From: a gamma proteobacterium HIMB55
GTDB lineage: Bacteria; Pseudomonadota; Gammaproteobacteria; Pseudomonadales; Halieaceae
NCBI GenBank assembly: GCA_000227505.4
Contig: AGIF02000001.1
Coordinates: 640,035-704,034 of the forward strand
Direction: 5' to 3'
DNA length: 64,000 nucleotides
In this document: one piece after another, positions 9,411 through 17,057 of the stretch
Numbering within the stretch: the stretch's first letter is position 1
Layout of the letters: each line of letters starts with the position of its first letter
The notes under the pieces: generated by a model
What the model saw: only the letters and a program-made list of their open reading frames with translations
The model's database searches: none
Told to the model about the DNA's origin: nothing
Made by a program: the position numbers and the translations under genes

Positions 9411-10357
9411 ATCGATCTCCAGTCGATGACCATTTTTAGGCAGCTACTGTCGTTAAAGGCCCGGTTATAGGCCTGCGGGGCCTGGCTCGCGGGTAGGACA
9501 TCGGTGATCAACTTGGAAAAATCCAAGGTGCCATCAGATGCCAGTCTTGCTGCTTCTTTTAGGTCTTTGGGTTGCCATTCCGCACTTACCAAGAGGTTGA
9601 TTTCCCTCATAAATGCAGGTGGAAAGTCGAAGGTGACGGCAGAAGAGTAGAAGCCGGCCATCACTGCCGTTGCGCCTGGTTTGCAACGAGCGATCATCTG
9701 GTTCAACGCGTCAGCGCTACCGCTGACGTCGCAGACCACCGAATAGTCGTGGCGAGGGTCTTGACTCGCGTCGTAGACCGCGTAGTCAAGGCCAGCGGGG
9801 CGTCGAGTGGGGTCTCGCTCCCAAACAGTAGGGGTGGTGCCATGAATGATGCGTGTTAGACGGACGAGGAGTTGTCCGAGCACACCGTGCCCCACAATAA
9901 GTTCAGGCGGTCCGATATGTTCGCAGCGGCGCAATGCATGCAGAGCAGTGGCTGCTAATGCGAGCAACACTCCCTCGCTGCCCAATTTATCGGGAAGAGG
10001 GATCAGTCGATCCTCAGTGCAAACGATATGGCGCGCACTGCCGCCGAATAGGTTTTTTACGTCCGTGAATCCGACACTACCGGGCGCAAAGACACAGGTG
10101 CCAGGACGTAATTTTGAACCGGCTGGTGATTCGAGCACTTTTCCGACGGTTTCGTAGCCGGGGACCAGTGGATAGCCCAATCCAGGGAAGGGGGGCATTT
10201 GACCGGTCAGCATCAAACGTTCAGTACCTGTTGATATCCCTGACCAGTCAGACTCGATAAGACATTCATTTGCTGCAGGTGCGCGCAGAGAGGCCTCTCG
10301 AAGCTCTAACGCTCCGGGCTTTTCAAAAATAACCGCTGTTGTCTTTTTATAAGTCAC
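9407..10357 (-). CDS. bchC: 3-hydroxyethyl bacteriochlorophyllide a dehydrogenase
   Basis: BchC oxidises the C3 hydroxyethyl group to acetyl, a late bacteriochlorophyllide a step. The 316-residue protein is a medium-chain-dehydrogenase-like fold without the structural zinc lobe: SGISTGTERL and PLVPGYETVGKV near the N-terminus, then a Rossmann half beginning ELIVGHGVLGQLL. The start is GTG at 10357 with a poor ribosome site. It is the first gene after the operator-rich intergenic region that follows crtF, so it can be reached both from crtE and from its own promoter. Confidence 0.94.
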   Translation of the reverse strand: MTYKKTTAVIFEKPGALELREASLRAPAANECLIESDWSGISTGTERLMLTGQMPPFPGLGYPLVPGYETVGKVLESPAGSKLRPGTCVFAPGSVGFTDVKNLFGGSARHIVCTEDRLIPLPDKLGSEGVLLALAATALHALRRCEHIGPPELIVGHGVLGQLLVRLTRIIHGTTPTVWERDPTRRPAGLDYAVYDASQDPRHDYSVVCDVSGSADALNQMIARCKPGATAVMAGFYSSAVTFDFPPAFMREINLLVSAEWQPKDLKEAARLASDGTLDFSKLITDVLPASQAPQAYNRAFNDSSCLKMVIDWRSI

Positions 10358-10398
10358 GGTTTAAACGGCCTCATTTCCAGTCGAGTGCGAACTGGGTC

Positions 10399-10416
10399 TG
10401 TCAAAAAACAGTTACA
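10399..10416. promoter_or_regulatory. PpsR/CrtJ-type operator, bchC promoter (proximal)
   Basis: TGTCAAAAAACAGTTACA matches TGT-N12-ACA, the operator form recognised by the redox/light repressor PpsR (CrtJ). It lies downstream of the inferred bchC -10. Confidence 0.65.
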
Positions 10417-10423
10417 TCATTAA

Positions 10424-10441
10424 TGTCAGTTTAATAGTACA
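10424..10441. promoter_or_regulatory. PpsR/CrtJ-type operator overlapping bchC -10
   Basis: TGTCAGTTTAATAGTACA matches TGT-N12-ACA. Read on the minus strand it contains TAAACT, placed 16 bases after a TTGACA. The operator therefore covers the likely -10 element. Confidence 0.72.
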
Positions 10442-10449
10442 CATAAAAG

Positions 10450-10467
10450 TGTCAATAAAAAATGACA
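10450..10467. promoter_or_regulatory. PpsR/CrtJ-type operator overlapping bchC -35
   Basis: TGTCAATAAAAAATGACA is a perfect TGTC-N10-GACA palindrome. On the minus strand it ends in TTGACA (10455-10450), a consensus -35. It also covers the crtF stop codon. Centre-to-centre spacing to the next operator is 26 bases. Confidence 0.75.
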
Positions 10468-11606
10468 TTTGGTTTTTTTGCGGTAATTACTCGAACCAAA
10501 GCTGGGATATGCGTCTTCCTTTCACGTATTCCGCTGAATCCAGCGCGCTTTAACATGTTTGTCAGCTCGGATTTTGTTCTCGGACGGCCGCTACCCATTG
10601 CCCAGAGATAAAAGCCAAAATAGGTGTGTCCAATTGATTCGGCGCTTTTTGTCTCTGCCATGGGCTCGGCAATGACCAGTTGCCCGCCGCTGGGAAGTGC
10701 GTCGAAGCATCGCGAAAGTAGTTGTTCGACCGGTGCGTCATCATGGTCATGGAGAATGCGCACGAGACTGATAGCGTCGAAATCCTTGGGTAAGGTGTCG
10801 TTAAACATATCGCCCGCATAGCTCTCTAATAAATGGCTGTGTTTTGGCGGTATCGAAGCGACAACCTGAGGTAGGTCGAAAACTGCGGTATCTGTACTGG
10901 CAAACCGCTCAGCGGCTAACCTGGCGAATGTTCCCGTACCGCCACCGACATCAAGGAGGCGGTTTGTTCCAGATAAGTTGATTGCGTCTAGGATGTGATT
11001 AGCGATTAGGTGTTGCGAATCTGCCATGAGCTCGCTGTATCTTGCTGCCGCAGCGGGGTCGCTGTGATCACCGTCGACGTAAGGCCAGTAACCTCTTAAA
11101 GATGCATTCTCTCTGTGTCGAAGTAGCTGCGCAGGGTCTGACATATCCTGATAGAGCAGGTCGTGGTGGCGCAGCATGCTCTGCACACCTGGATTGCCAT
11201 GTATCGAGGCGCCAAGCTCACCAAGCGTCCAGTGGGTGTCACTGGCTTTCTGTAGCAGGTCAATAGCCGTTGCGGCATTGACCAAGGTTAACGCAGCGTC
11301 CTTCTCCAAATCGCAGTGGTCAGCGATTTCATCCAAGGTGGCAATTCGATCTTTGAGGCACTCGAGCAGTCCCAGCTTGTAAGATGCACTTAATGTCTGG
11401 GAATAAACAAAGCCAGCGAGAATATGGTGTAAATCAGTGGCACGTTGCCGTGCAATCGATTGACTGATCGGTAATCGGGCAGCCCATTTTTGGAAGGTTG
11501 CGCTTCGCAATAGCCTATTGCGCCACAGCAAGAATCGCGCGTAGCGGCTCTTTGGCTTATCGCTGCTAAGCTCAAAATTTTGGCTTGTCGCGGATCGAGA
11601 GGGCAT
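10452..11606 (-). CDS. crtF: Demethylspheroidene/hydroxycarotenoid O-methyltransferase
   Basis: CrtF methylates the tertiary hydroxyl made by CrtC, using SAM, on the way to spheroidene or spirilloxanthin. The 384-residue protein has an N-terminal dimerisation/winged-helix half and a C-terminal class I methyltransferase domain with LLDVGGGTGTFA as the SAM loop and VRILHDHDD near the active-site region, as in the acetylserotonin O-methyltransferase family. The start at 11606 overlaps the crtE stop as TAATG; an in-frame extension to 11726 lies inside crtE and was rejected. Confidence 0.93.
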   Translation of the reverse strand: MPSRSATSQNFELSSDKPKSRYARFLLWRNRLLRSATFQKWAARLPISQSIARQRATDLHHILAGFVYSQTLSASYKLGLLECLKDRIATLDEIADHCDLEKDAALTLVNAATAIDLLQKASDTHWTLGELGASIHGNPGVQSMLRHHDLLYQDMSDPAQLLRHRENASLRGYWPYVDGDHSDPAAAARYSELMADSQHLIANHILDAINLSGTNRLLDVGGGTGTFARLAAERFASTDTAVFDLPQVVASIPPKHSHLLESYAGDMFNDTLPKDFDAISLVRILHDHDDAPVEQLLSRCFDALPSGGQLVIAEPMAETKSAESIGHTYFGFYLWAMGSGRPRTKSELTNMLKRAGFSGIRERKTHIPALVRVITAKKPNVIFY

Positions 11607-12490
11607 TAGGCCGCCACTTGGCCAAGCTTTGCCGGGATAAAGCGACTCGACTGAGCTCGCACTAATTTGTATAGCATATTCTGCCCGGCACATGAGGGCA
11701 TGCTGTCGAGACCTGATTCTAGGCATTCCTTTAGTCGGCTAACGGCACCTTCAAGACCTAGCTCGCGTACCGCACTAGGGCGATCGAGTTTGACATCGAT
11801 ACCTACGGGCTTACCGAGTGTTTCAGGGTCAGAGACAGCGTCTTTTATATCGTCAGCAATCTGGTAGGCCTCTCCGATACTGGCGCCGAGATTGACCCAG
11901 GGGCCGGGATCAACGCCTGCGGAAGCTGCACCGGCGCAGGTTGCTGCAACAAACAAAGCGCCCGTTTTTGCGCGGTGATAGCGGGAGAGGTCAACGCGCT
12001 GTTCGCACTCCCAGGCTTGGCCTGCGCAGATTCCGTGCGGAGCGCCCACACCTCTCGCAACAATAGTTGTGACAAGCGGTACACGCTCTATTCTGACCGC
12101 GTGCACGGCATGTGCTGCCAGGGTCTGGAATGCCGCGACAATGAGTGCATCGCCCGTGAGTACCGCGATGCGCTCGCCAAACTTTGCGTGCACCGAGGGT
12201 TTGCCTCGTCGCTGGGTGGCATCGTCAAAACAGGGAAGGTCATCGTGTACCAGCGATGCGCAATGTAGAAGCTCCACGGCGGTCGCTGCCGCATTTGCTA
12301 GACCTACATCGCTGGAGTTATTGGCCAGGGCGACAGCTTTACAGAGTTGTGGTCTCACTCGAGCGCCGCCCGGAAACACTGAATAGTTCAGTGCTTGAGC
12401 CAGTAGTGGCGGGCATTGAGCGGTGGCGTGTTCTGCCATTGCCTCTTCTATGTGCTGTTCGCAATCAAGTAATGCGTTGTCCATGGCCAA
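11606..12490 (-). CDS. crtE: Geranylgeranyl diphosphate synthase
   Basis: This 294-residue trans-prenyltransferase makes GGPP for carotenoids and the chlorophyll tail. The first aspartate-rich motif DDLPCFDD is at 83-90 and the second DDIKD at 213-217, with KTGALF between them. It opens the superoperon crtEF-bchCXYZ-puf. The upstream 107 bases contain two PpsR-type palindromes shared with the divergent crtC. Confidence 0.95.
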   Translation of the reverse strand: MAMDNALLDCEQHIEEAMAEHATAQCPPLLAQALNYSVFPGGARVRPQLCKAVALANNSSDVGLANAAATAVELLHCASLVHDDLPCFDDATQRRGKPSVHAKFGERIAVLTGDALIVAAFQTLAAHAVHAVRIERVPLVTTIVARGVGAPHGICAGQAWECEQRVDLSRYHRAKTGALFVAATCAGAASAGVDPGPWVNLGASIGEAYQIADDIKDAVSDPETLGKPVGIDVKLDRPSAVRELGLEGAVSRLKECLESGLDSMPSCAGQNMLYKLVRAQSSRFIPAKLGQVAA

Positions 12491-12505
12491 TACCCCGCGG
12501 GTGAG

Positions 12506-12523
12506 TGTTATTTTATTTGTACA
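12506..12523. promoter_or_regulatory. PpsR/CrtJ-type operator overlapping crtE -10
   Basis: TGTTATTTTATTTGTACA matches TGT-N12-ACA. Read on the minus strand it contains TAAAAT, a good -10 match, 15 bases after TAGACA. Confidence 0.7.
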
Positions 12524-12530
12524 TTTATAT

Positions 12531-12548
12531 TGTCTATATTAGTTTACA
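12531..12548. promoter_or_regulatory. PpsR/CrtJ-type operator overlapping crtE -35
   Basis: TGTCTATATTAGTTTACA matches TGT-N12-ACA, 25 bases centre to centre from the previous one. On the minus strand it ends in TAGACA, a -35-like hexamer. The pair lies between divergent crtE and crtC and could control both. Confidence 0.7.
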
Positions 12549-12597
12549 CATTACGCCGATCTTGCAGGCCCTGCAAGCGAAGAGCTAGAGATAAATC

Positions 12598-13602
12598 ATG
12601 GAGCAGAGACCACTAGCAAATACGGAAGGTTTAGGTTTTGATTTTCCGGTCGTTAAAAACGGCTATCGATGGTGGTATGTCGATGGATTCAGTGATTGTG
12701 GGCAGCACGGTGTCACGCTGATTTTCTTTATCGGCACGGTTTTTTCACCTTTCTATGCTTCTGCGCGAAAGCGAGGCGATGCAGATCCTCGTGAGTTTGT
12801 CTGCGTGAACGCCGTGTTCTACGAACCCAAGCGTAAATATTGGGCGATGACGGAGCGGCGTATGCGCGACCTCCAGACATCTACCAACTCCCTCGTGATT
12901 GGGCCTTCATCGATGAGCTTTGATGGCCGTTATCTCAATGTTGCGATTGATGAGCGTTCAGCGCCTATGCGGCGCCCAATTCGCGGCACTGTTCGTGTCG
13001 ATTTACAAGAGAGAACAGATAAGTGTTTCCGCCTTCACTCAGCAGGTGAGCACCGGTGGTGGCCGATCGCTCCAGCAACCAGAGTTGATGTAACGTTGGA
13101 GGCGCCCGATTTGAAATGGTCGGGTGGAGCCTACATGGATACCAATGGGGGTACGGTGCCATTAGAGGAAACCTTTAGTGATTGGCATTGGTCCCGCGCT
13201 GATCTAGGCGCCAACTGTCGCATTGTCTATGAAGCACATGCGCGTGATGGCGAGAGTTGCCTGATGACCCTATTCGGCAATGGAAGGGACGGAATGGCCT
13301 CCGAGCATTCTGCGCCTCGCCGAGATCTCAGTATTGGACCTGTGTGGCGCGTAAAACGTCCAGCGCGAAGTCATCAAGGTTTTACGGTACAGAAAACCCT
13401 TGAAGACACCCCCTTCTACACGCGAAGTCACCTTCACGATGCGTCGGGAAACAGCGTGATGCACGAAAGTTTAGATCTAGATCGTTTTGCTTCTCTTTGG
13501 GTTCAGCGCTTACTGCCGTTCCGTATGCGCAAGATACTTTACGGCTTATCGAAGGCGGGCGATTCGCGCGTTACGATCCCGTTCTCTAAGGGTCTCAAAT
13601 AG
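12598..13602 (+). CDS. crtC: Carotenoid 1,2-hydratase (hydroxyneurosporene synthase)
   Basis: CrtC adds water to the terminal 1,2 double bond of neurosporene or lycopene. The 334-residue protein shows the family features YRWWYVDGFSD, WSGGAYMDTNGG and FSDWHWSRAD, which are rich in the Trp/His/Asp residues typical of CrtC. It is the only plus-strand pigment gene here. Its 3' end overlaps the 3' end of crtB by 57 bases, so the two transcripts are complementary there. It probably shares operators with crtE. Confidence 0.93.
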   Translation: MEQRPLANTEGLGFDFPVVKNGYRWWYVDGFSDCGQHGVTLIFFIGTVFSPFYASARKRGDADPREFVCVNAVFYEPKRKYWAMTERRMRDLQTSTNSLVIGPSSMSFDGRYLNVAIDERSAPMRRPIRGTVRVDLQERTDKCFRLHSAGEHRWWPIAPATRVDVTLEAPDLKWSGGAYMDTNGGTVPLEETFSDWHWSRADLGANCRIVYEAHARDGESCLMTLFGNGRDGMASEHSAPRRDLSIGPVWRVKRPARSHQGFTVQKTLEDTPFYTRSHLHDASGNSVMHESLDLDRFASLWVQRLLPFRMRKILYGLSKAGDSRVTIPFSKGLK

Positions 13603-14598
13603 ATCTAACATCCAGAGCGTCCGCACTTTGAAGGGATCTGTCTTGACAGACGGAGCTGTGACCCCTGTCTCAACGACAGCATCAATCAGAAATTGATTTT
13701 GCGGAAGGGCAGGAGTATTCATGCCTTCGCTTCGTGGCTGAGCAAATGCAATCGCGCTTGATAGCAGCCCAAACTTCTTGCCCGTCGCAACAATTGCGCG
13801 CTGATCGACCGAGTTGTAGCCAATCTCGCCCACTTTATCGCCAATAGCTGCGTAAAGCTTTCGTGCCGCTCTAATGCCGGGTTGGTACTTACGCGGTAGT
13901 TGCGCAATGCCATTGTCTGCCCGGTGATAAAGCCATTTGGCCCGCTCAAGAAGGCGCTGAGTCACAACGCCAATTCCGTCACTGAATTCGGGTTTTGCTA
14001 ACAACGCTTCTGGGTTAATACCTTCCGCTCTAAGCTCGTCGAGTGGCAAATAAATTCGACCGAGACGCGCGTCTTCGCCCACATCTCTTGCGATATTTGT
14101 GAGTTGCATAGCGGTGCCGAGGTCGGCGGCGCGTGCCAATGTTTTTGGATCGCGGACGCCCATCAGCACTGACATCATGACACCGACAGCCCCCGCGACG
14201 CGGGCGCTGTAGTCGTAAACATCATCGATTGTGTGATAGATCTTGCCCTCTGCATCCCAAGCAAAGCCTTCAAGGAGGGCGTTTAACAACCCTCGGGGCA
14301 TGTGATAGGTGTGCACGATTTGAGTGAGTACACGGTCAGTGTGTCTGTACTCGGGTTTCGCCTCGTAAATCTTGTCCAGCCGTTGATGGAGCAATTCGAG
14401 CGCCGCTTTTGGATCGTCGCCTTCGTCGACGAGATCGTCCGCTTCCCGGCAAAACGCATAGAGCCCACATGCCGCATGTTGCATTACAGAGGGAAGTAAG
14501 TGAGACGCGAAATAAAACGAACGCGAGCCATTTGATAGCTGTTGCTTACAAAGGCCCATATCTGTGCTGGGCGTCGGCAGAAAACTGTTAACTGACAT
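13546..14598 (-). CDS. crtB: Phytoene synthase
   Basis: This 350-residue squalene/phytoene-synthase-family enzyme joins two GGPP to phytoene. Both aspartate motifs are present: READDLVDE (D54-D58) and NIARDVGED (D172-D176). It starts 11 bases inside the crtI end and is the last gene of bchI-bchD-bchO-crtI-crtB. Its last 19 codons run antisense to crtC. Confidence 0.96.
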   Translation of the reverse strand: MSVNSFLPTPSTDMGLCKQQLSNGSRSFYFASHLLPSVMQHAACGLYAFCREADDLVDEGDDPKAALELLHQRLDKIYEAKPEYRHTDRVLTQIVHTYHMPRGLLNALLEGFAWDAEGKIYHTIDDVYDYSARVAGAVGVMMSVLMGVRDPKTLARAADLGTAMQLTNIARDVGEDARLGRIYLPLDELRAEGINPEALLAKPEFSDGIGVVTQRLLERAKWLYHRADNGIAQLPRKYQPGIRAARKLYAAIGDKVGEIGYNSVDQRAIVATGKKFGLLSSAIAFAQPRSEGMNTPALPQNQFLIDAVVETGVTAPSVKTDPFKVRTLWMLDLFETLRERDRNARIARLR

Positions 14599-16114
14599 AA
14601 GTTACCGCGGGGATCAGACTGTCAATAACCTTTGCCGATGACAAAACGGCGGGCATGCCAGCACCGGGGTGGGTGCCTGCGCCCACCAAATAAAGGCCTT
14701 CGACTTCTTCGCTCTTGTTGTGAGGCCTGAAGTAGGCGCTCTGAGTGATACGAGGTTCCAACGAGAAGCCTGCACCCTTGACTGAGTTGAGTCGGTTCTG
14801 GAAGTCGAGAGGGGTTAGCATCAAGGAGGTCGCTAGATTTTCTCCGAGGCCAGGGAGGCCGGTCTCTTCAAGTCGCTCCTCGACAGCCTTTCTGAAGACT
14901 TCTGCGTGCGTCGTCCAGTCAGTGCCAGAATCAAGGTGGGGTACAGGGACAAGCGCATAGAATGTGTCGCAGCCTTCCGGCGCCATCGACGGATCGGTCG
15001 CCGTGGGGCGGTGCAGATACAAGCTGAAATCTTCAGTTGGTTTTTTGTGTTTGAAGATATCCGTTAGCAGACCCTTATACCGCGGACCCAAAATAATCGA
15101 GTGGTGTGGGATGTCTGGATATTGCTTCTTAGTGCCGAAATACCAAACGAAAAGGCCATTTGAGAAATGCGCCTTGTCGATACGGCGTTCAGTCCACTTA
15201 CGCTTCACCGTTTCCGAAAGTAGGTATTTATAGGTCCATGCAGAGTCCGCATTTGACACCACTAAGTTCGCTGCTATGTGTTCTCCCGATTTAAGTCGGA
15301 CCCCTGTTGCCTTGCCGTTCGAAGTTGTTATTTGATCAACTTCGGCGTTCAAGCGGATGTCACTCCCTTGGCCGCGTATCAGCTCGCCCAGTGCCTCGAC
15401 GATTCTTCCCGTGCCGCCCATTGCCGACCAGACTCCGCCTGTCACCTCGAGGTGTGAAATAAGCGAGTACAAGCTGCTGGCCGTGTAGGGGTTTCCACCA
15501 ATCAACAGCGGATGAAAGCTAACCGCCTGACGGAGTTGCTCATTTTTGATGTATTTTGAAACCAGGGTGTACACACTTTGATCGCCGCGGAGTCGGACGA
15601 GATCGGGTGCAAAGCGCATCAGCTGGGCAAAGGTACTAAATGGCTTATCGAGCAGATCAAAACCGACTTTGTGGCGTGCTTCGCTTGCCTTGAGATAGCG
15701 TTCATAGCCCTCTGCATCAGCAGGGTTGTACTCATTTATTTGGCGCAGATTTTCTGATTTTTCGCTGGAATAGTCGAAAATACGACCATCGTCAAAACGT
15801 ATACGATAAAACGGATTCATCAGTCGAAGATCAACATCGTCGCTCATGGTTTTGCCGCAAAGCGTCCAAAGCTCCTCAAAAAGCTCGGGAACAGTGACAA
15901 TGGTAGGGCCGCCGTCAAACGTAAATCCGTCTTGTCGATAGGTGTATCCACGGCCGCCAAGAGCGTCGAGTTTCTCGAGCAGCGTGACGTGATATCCCTT
16001 TGCGGCGAGGCGTATGGCTGAGGCTAATCCGCCGAAGCCACTACCAATGACAATGGCGCGCTCATCAGGGTTGGCATGATGAAGCTGATCAAAATCCGGA
16101 TGCGCTGTGTTCAT
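14588..16114 (-). CDS. crtI: Phytoene desaturase
   Basis: This 508-residue FAD-dependent desaturase converts phytoene to neurosporene or lycopene. The dinucleotide motif IVIGSGFGGLASA is at 21-33, GGRGYTYRQDGFTFDGGPT follows, and the C-terminal signature YLVGAGTHPGAGMPAV is intact. The start gives 18 residues before the Rossmann motif. No Shine-Dalgarno is visible, and a TTGACA-bearing operator ends only 18 bases upstream, so a leaderless or very short-leader transcript is possible; alternatively translation is coupled to upstream read-through. Confidence 0.96.
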   Translation of the reverse strand: MNTAHPDFDQLHHANPDERAIVIGSGFGGLASAIRLAAKGYHVTLLEKLDALGGRGYTYRQDGFTFDGGPTIVTVPELFEELWTLCGKTMSDDVDLRLMNPFYRIRFDDGRIFDYSSEKSENLRQINEYNPADAEGYERYLKASEARHKVGFDLLDKPFSTFAQLMRFAPDLVRLRGDQSVYTLVSKYIKNEQLRQAVSFHPLLIGGNPYTASSLYSLISHLEVTGGVWSAMGGTGRIVEALGELIRGQGSDIRLNAEVDQITTSNGKATGVRLKSGEHIAANLVVSNADSAWTYKYLLSETVKRKWTERRIDKAHFSNGLFVWYFGTKKQYPDIPHHSIILGPRYKGLLTDIFKHKKPTEDFSLYLHRPTATDPSMAPEGCDTFYALVPVPHLDSGTDWTTHAEVFRKAVEERLEETGLPGLGENLATSLMLTPLDFQNRLNSVKGAGFSLEPRITQSAYFRPHNKSEEVEGLYLVGAGTHPGAGMPAVLSSAKVIDSLIPAVTYVS

Positions 16115-16132
16115 TTATAATTACGCCAATTT

Positions 16133-16150
16133 TGTCAATTAATTTAGACA
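16133..16150. promoter_or_regulatory. PpsR/CrtJ-type operator upstream of crtI
   Basis: TGTCAATTAATTTAGACA is a TGTC-N10-GACA palindrome in the 67-base gap between bchO and crtI. On the minus strand it ends in TTGACA. Confidence 0.68.
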
Positions 16151-16181
16151 GTCTACCACCGGAATTCAGGATGCACACCCG

Positions 16182-17045
16182 TTAATTGTATTTGGCTGCC
16201 AGCCGCGTAAAGACCTCAAAAATGCGCTTTGGGGCCGCTTCATGGACCAAATGCCCTGCGTCTTCGAGGGTTTCGGCTGTGGCACCGGGGATCATTCGTT
16301 TAACTCGGTGCGCTCGCACCGCCGGGACAATATGATCTTTATCGCAACCAATGAGGTGAATGGGTGTCCTAAGCCTCGGTAAATCTTTTGCGAGTCGTCC
16401 GAGTTCCCAGCCACCCATCATCCGGAGCGCACCCTCTATGTGTGTCTTGTGCGAAATCAAAAATGAGTACCGCTCAATCATCGGTTCGGATATGTCGGCA
16501 CCCGTGTCTCGAAGCGCTCTTCGGACGTCCGCCGTTCCGGTACCGCGGCGCGCAAGGAAGGTGGTTACAGAATCGGACCGGCTCAGGAACCTTGCTGTCT
16601 TAAGCATGATAGGTTCGATAAACGCACCAAATGGAAGCAGTGCGCCGTTGATGGAAAGTACCGCCTTTGGTGAGGTATCGGTGTCGAGACACATCCGGAT
16701 AGCGACAGCACCTCCAGCAGAATGGCCAATGATGAAGCTGGGAGCGATATCAAGTTTGTGACAAAGCTCGTTCACGGCCCTTGCCATGGCGGGTAACAAG
16801 TGTTCTCGCTCTTCCAGAGGGGAGCTGAAGGCATGGCCCGGGAGATCGACCAATAGGCAGGTGAAGTTATCGCTCAACGCGATCGCGAGATCGGCGAGAG
16901 AGTGCGTTGAAGCACCTGTGCCATGAAGAAGCAGCACTACGGGCCCTGCGCCGATTATTTGCACATGCCATCGCACGTTCTCTATCTCTATAAATTGGCT
17001 TGCGTGCCGCAAGGGCCAATCTATTGGCATGTCAGCGGGCTTCAA
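16182..17045 (-). CDS. bchO: Alpha/beta hydrolase linked to magnesium chelatase
   Basis: BchO is the alpha/beta-hydrolase-fold protein that habitually follows bchD and bchI in purple bacteria; its exact chemistry in bacteriochlorophyll synthesis is not settled. The 287-residue protein has the oxyanion-loop HGTGAS, the nucleophile elbow GHSAG (Ser109) and a C-terminal GHLVHEAAP histidine. It starts 12 bases after bchD. Confidence 0.9.
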   Translation of the reverse strand: MKPADMPIDWPLRHASQFIEIENVRWHVQIIGAGPVVLLLHGTGASTHSLADLAIALSDNFTCLLVDLPGHAFSSPLEEREHLLPAMARAVNELCHKLDIAPSFIIGHSAGGAVAIRMCLDTDTSPKAVLSINGALLPFGAFIEPIMLKTARFLSRSDSVTTFLARRGTGTADVRRALRDTGADISEPMIERYSFLISHKTHIEGALRMMGGWELGRLAKDLPRLRTPIHLIGCDKDHIVPAVRAHRVKRMIPGATAETLEDAGHLVHEAAPKRIFEVFTRLAAKYN

Positions 17046-17057
17046 CCTGGCCCCCTA

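Noticed and set aside
11607-11726. Upstream extension of crtF
   Set aside because: It overlaps conserved crtE coding sequence; TAATG coupling at 11606 is the more likely start.
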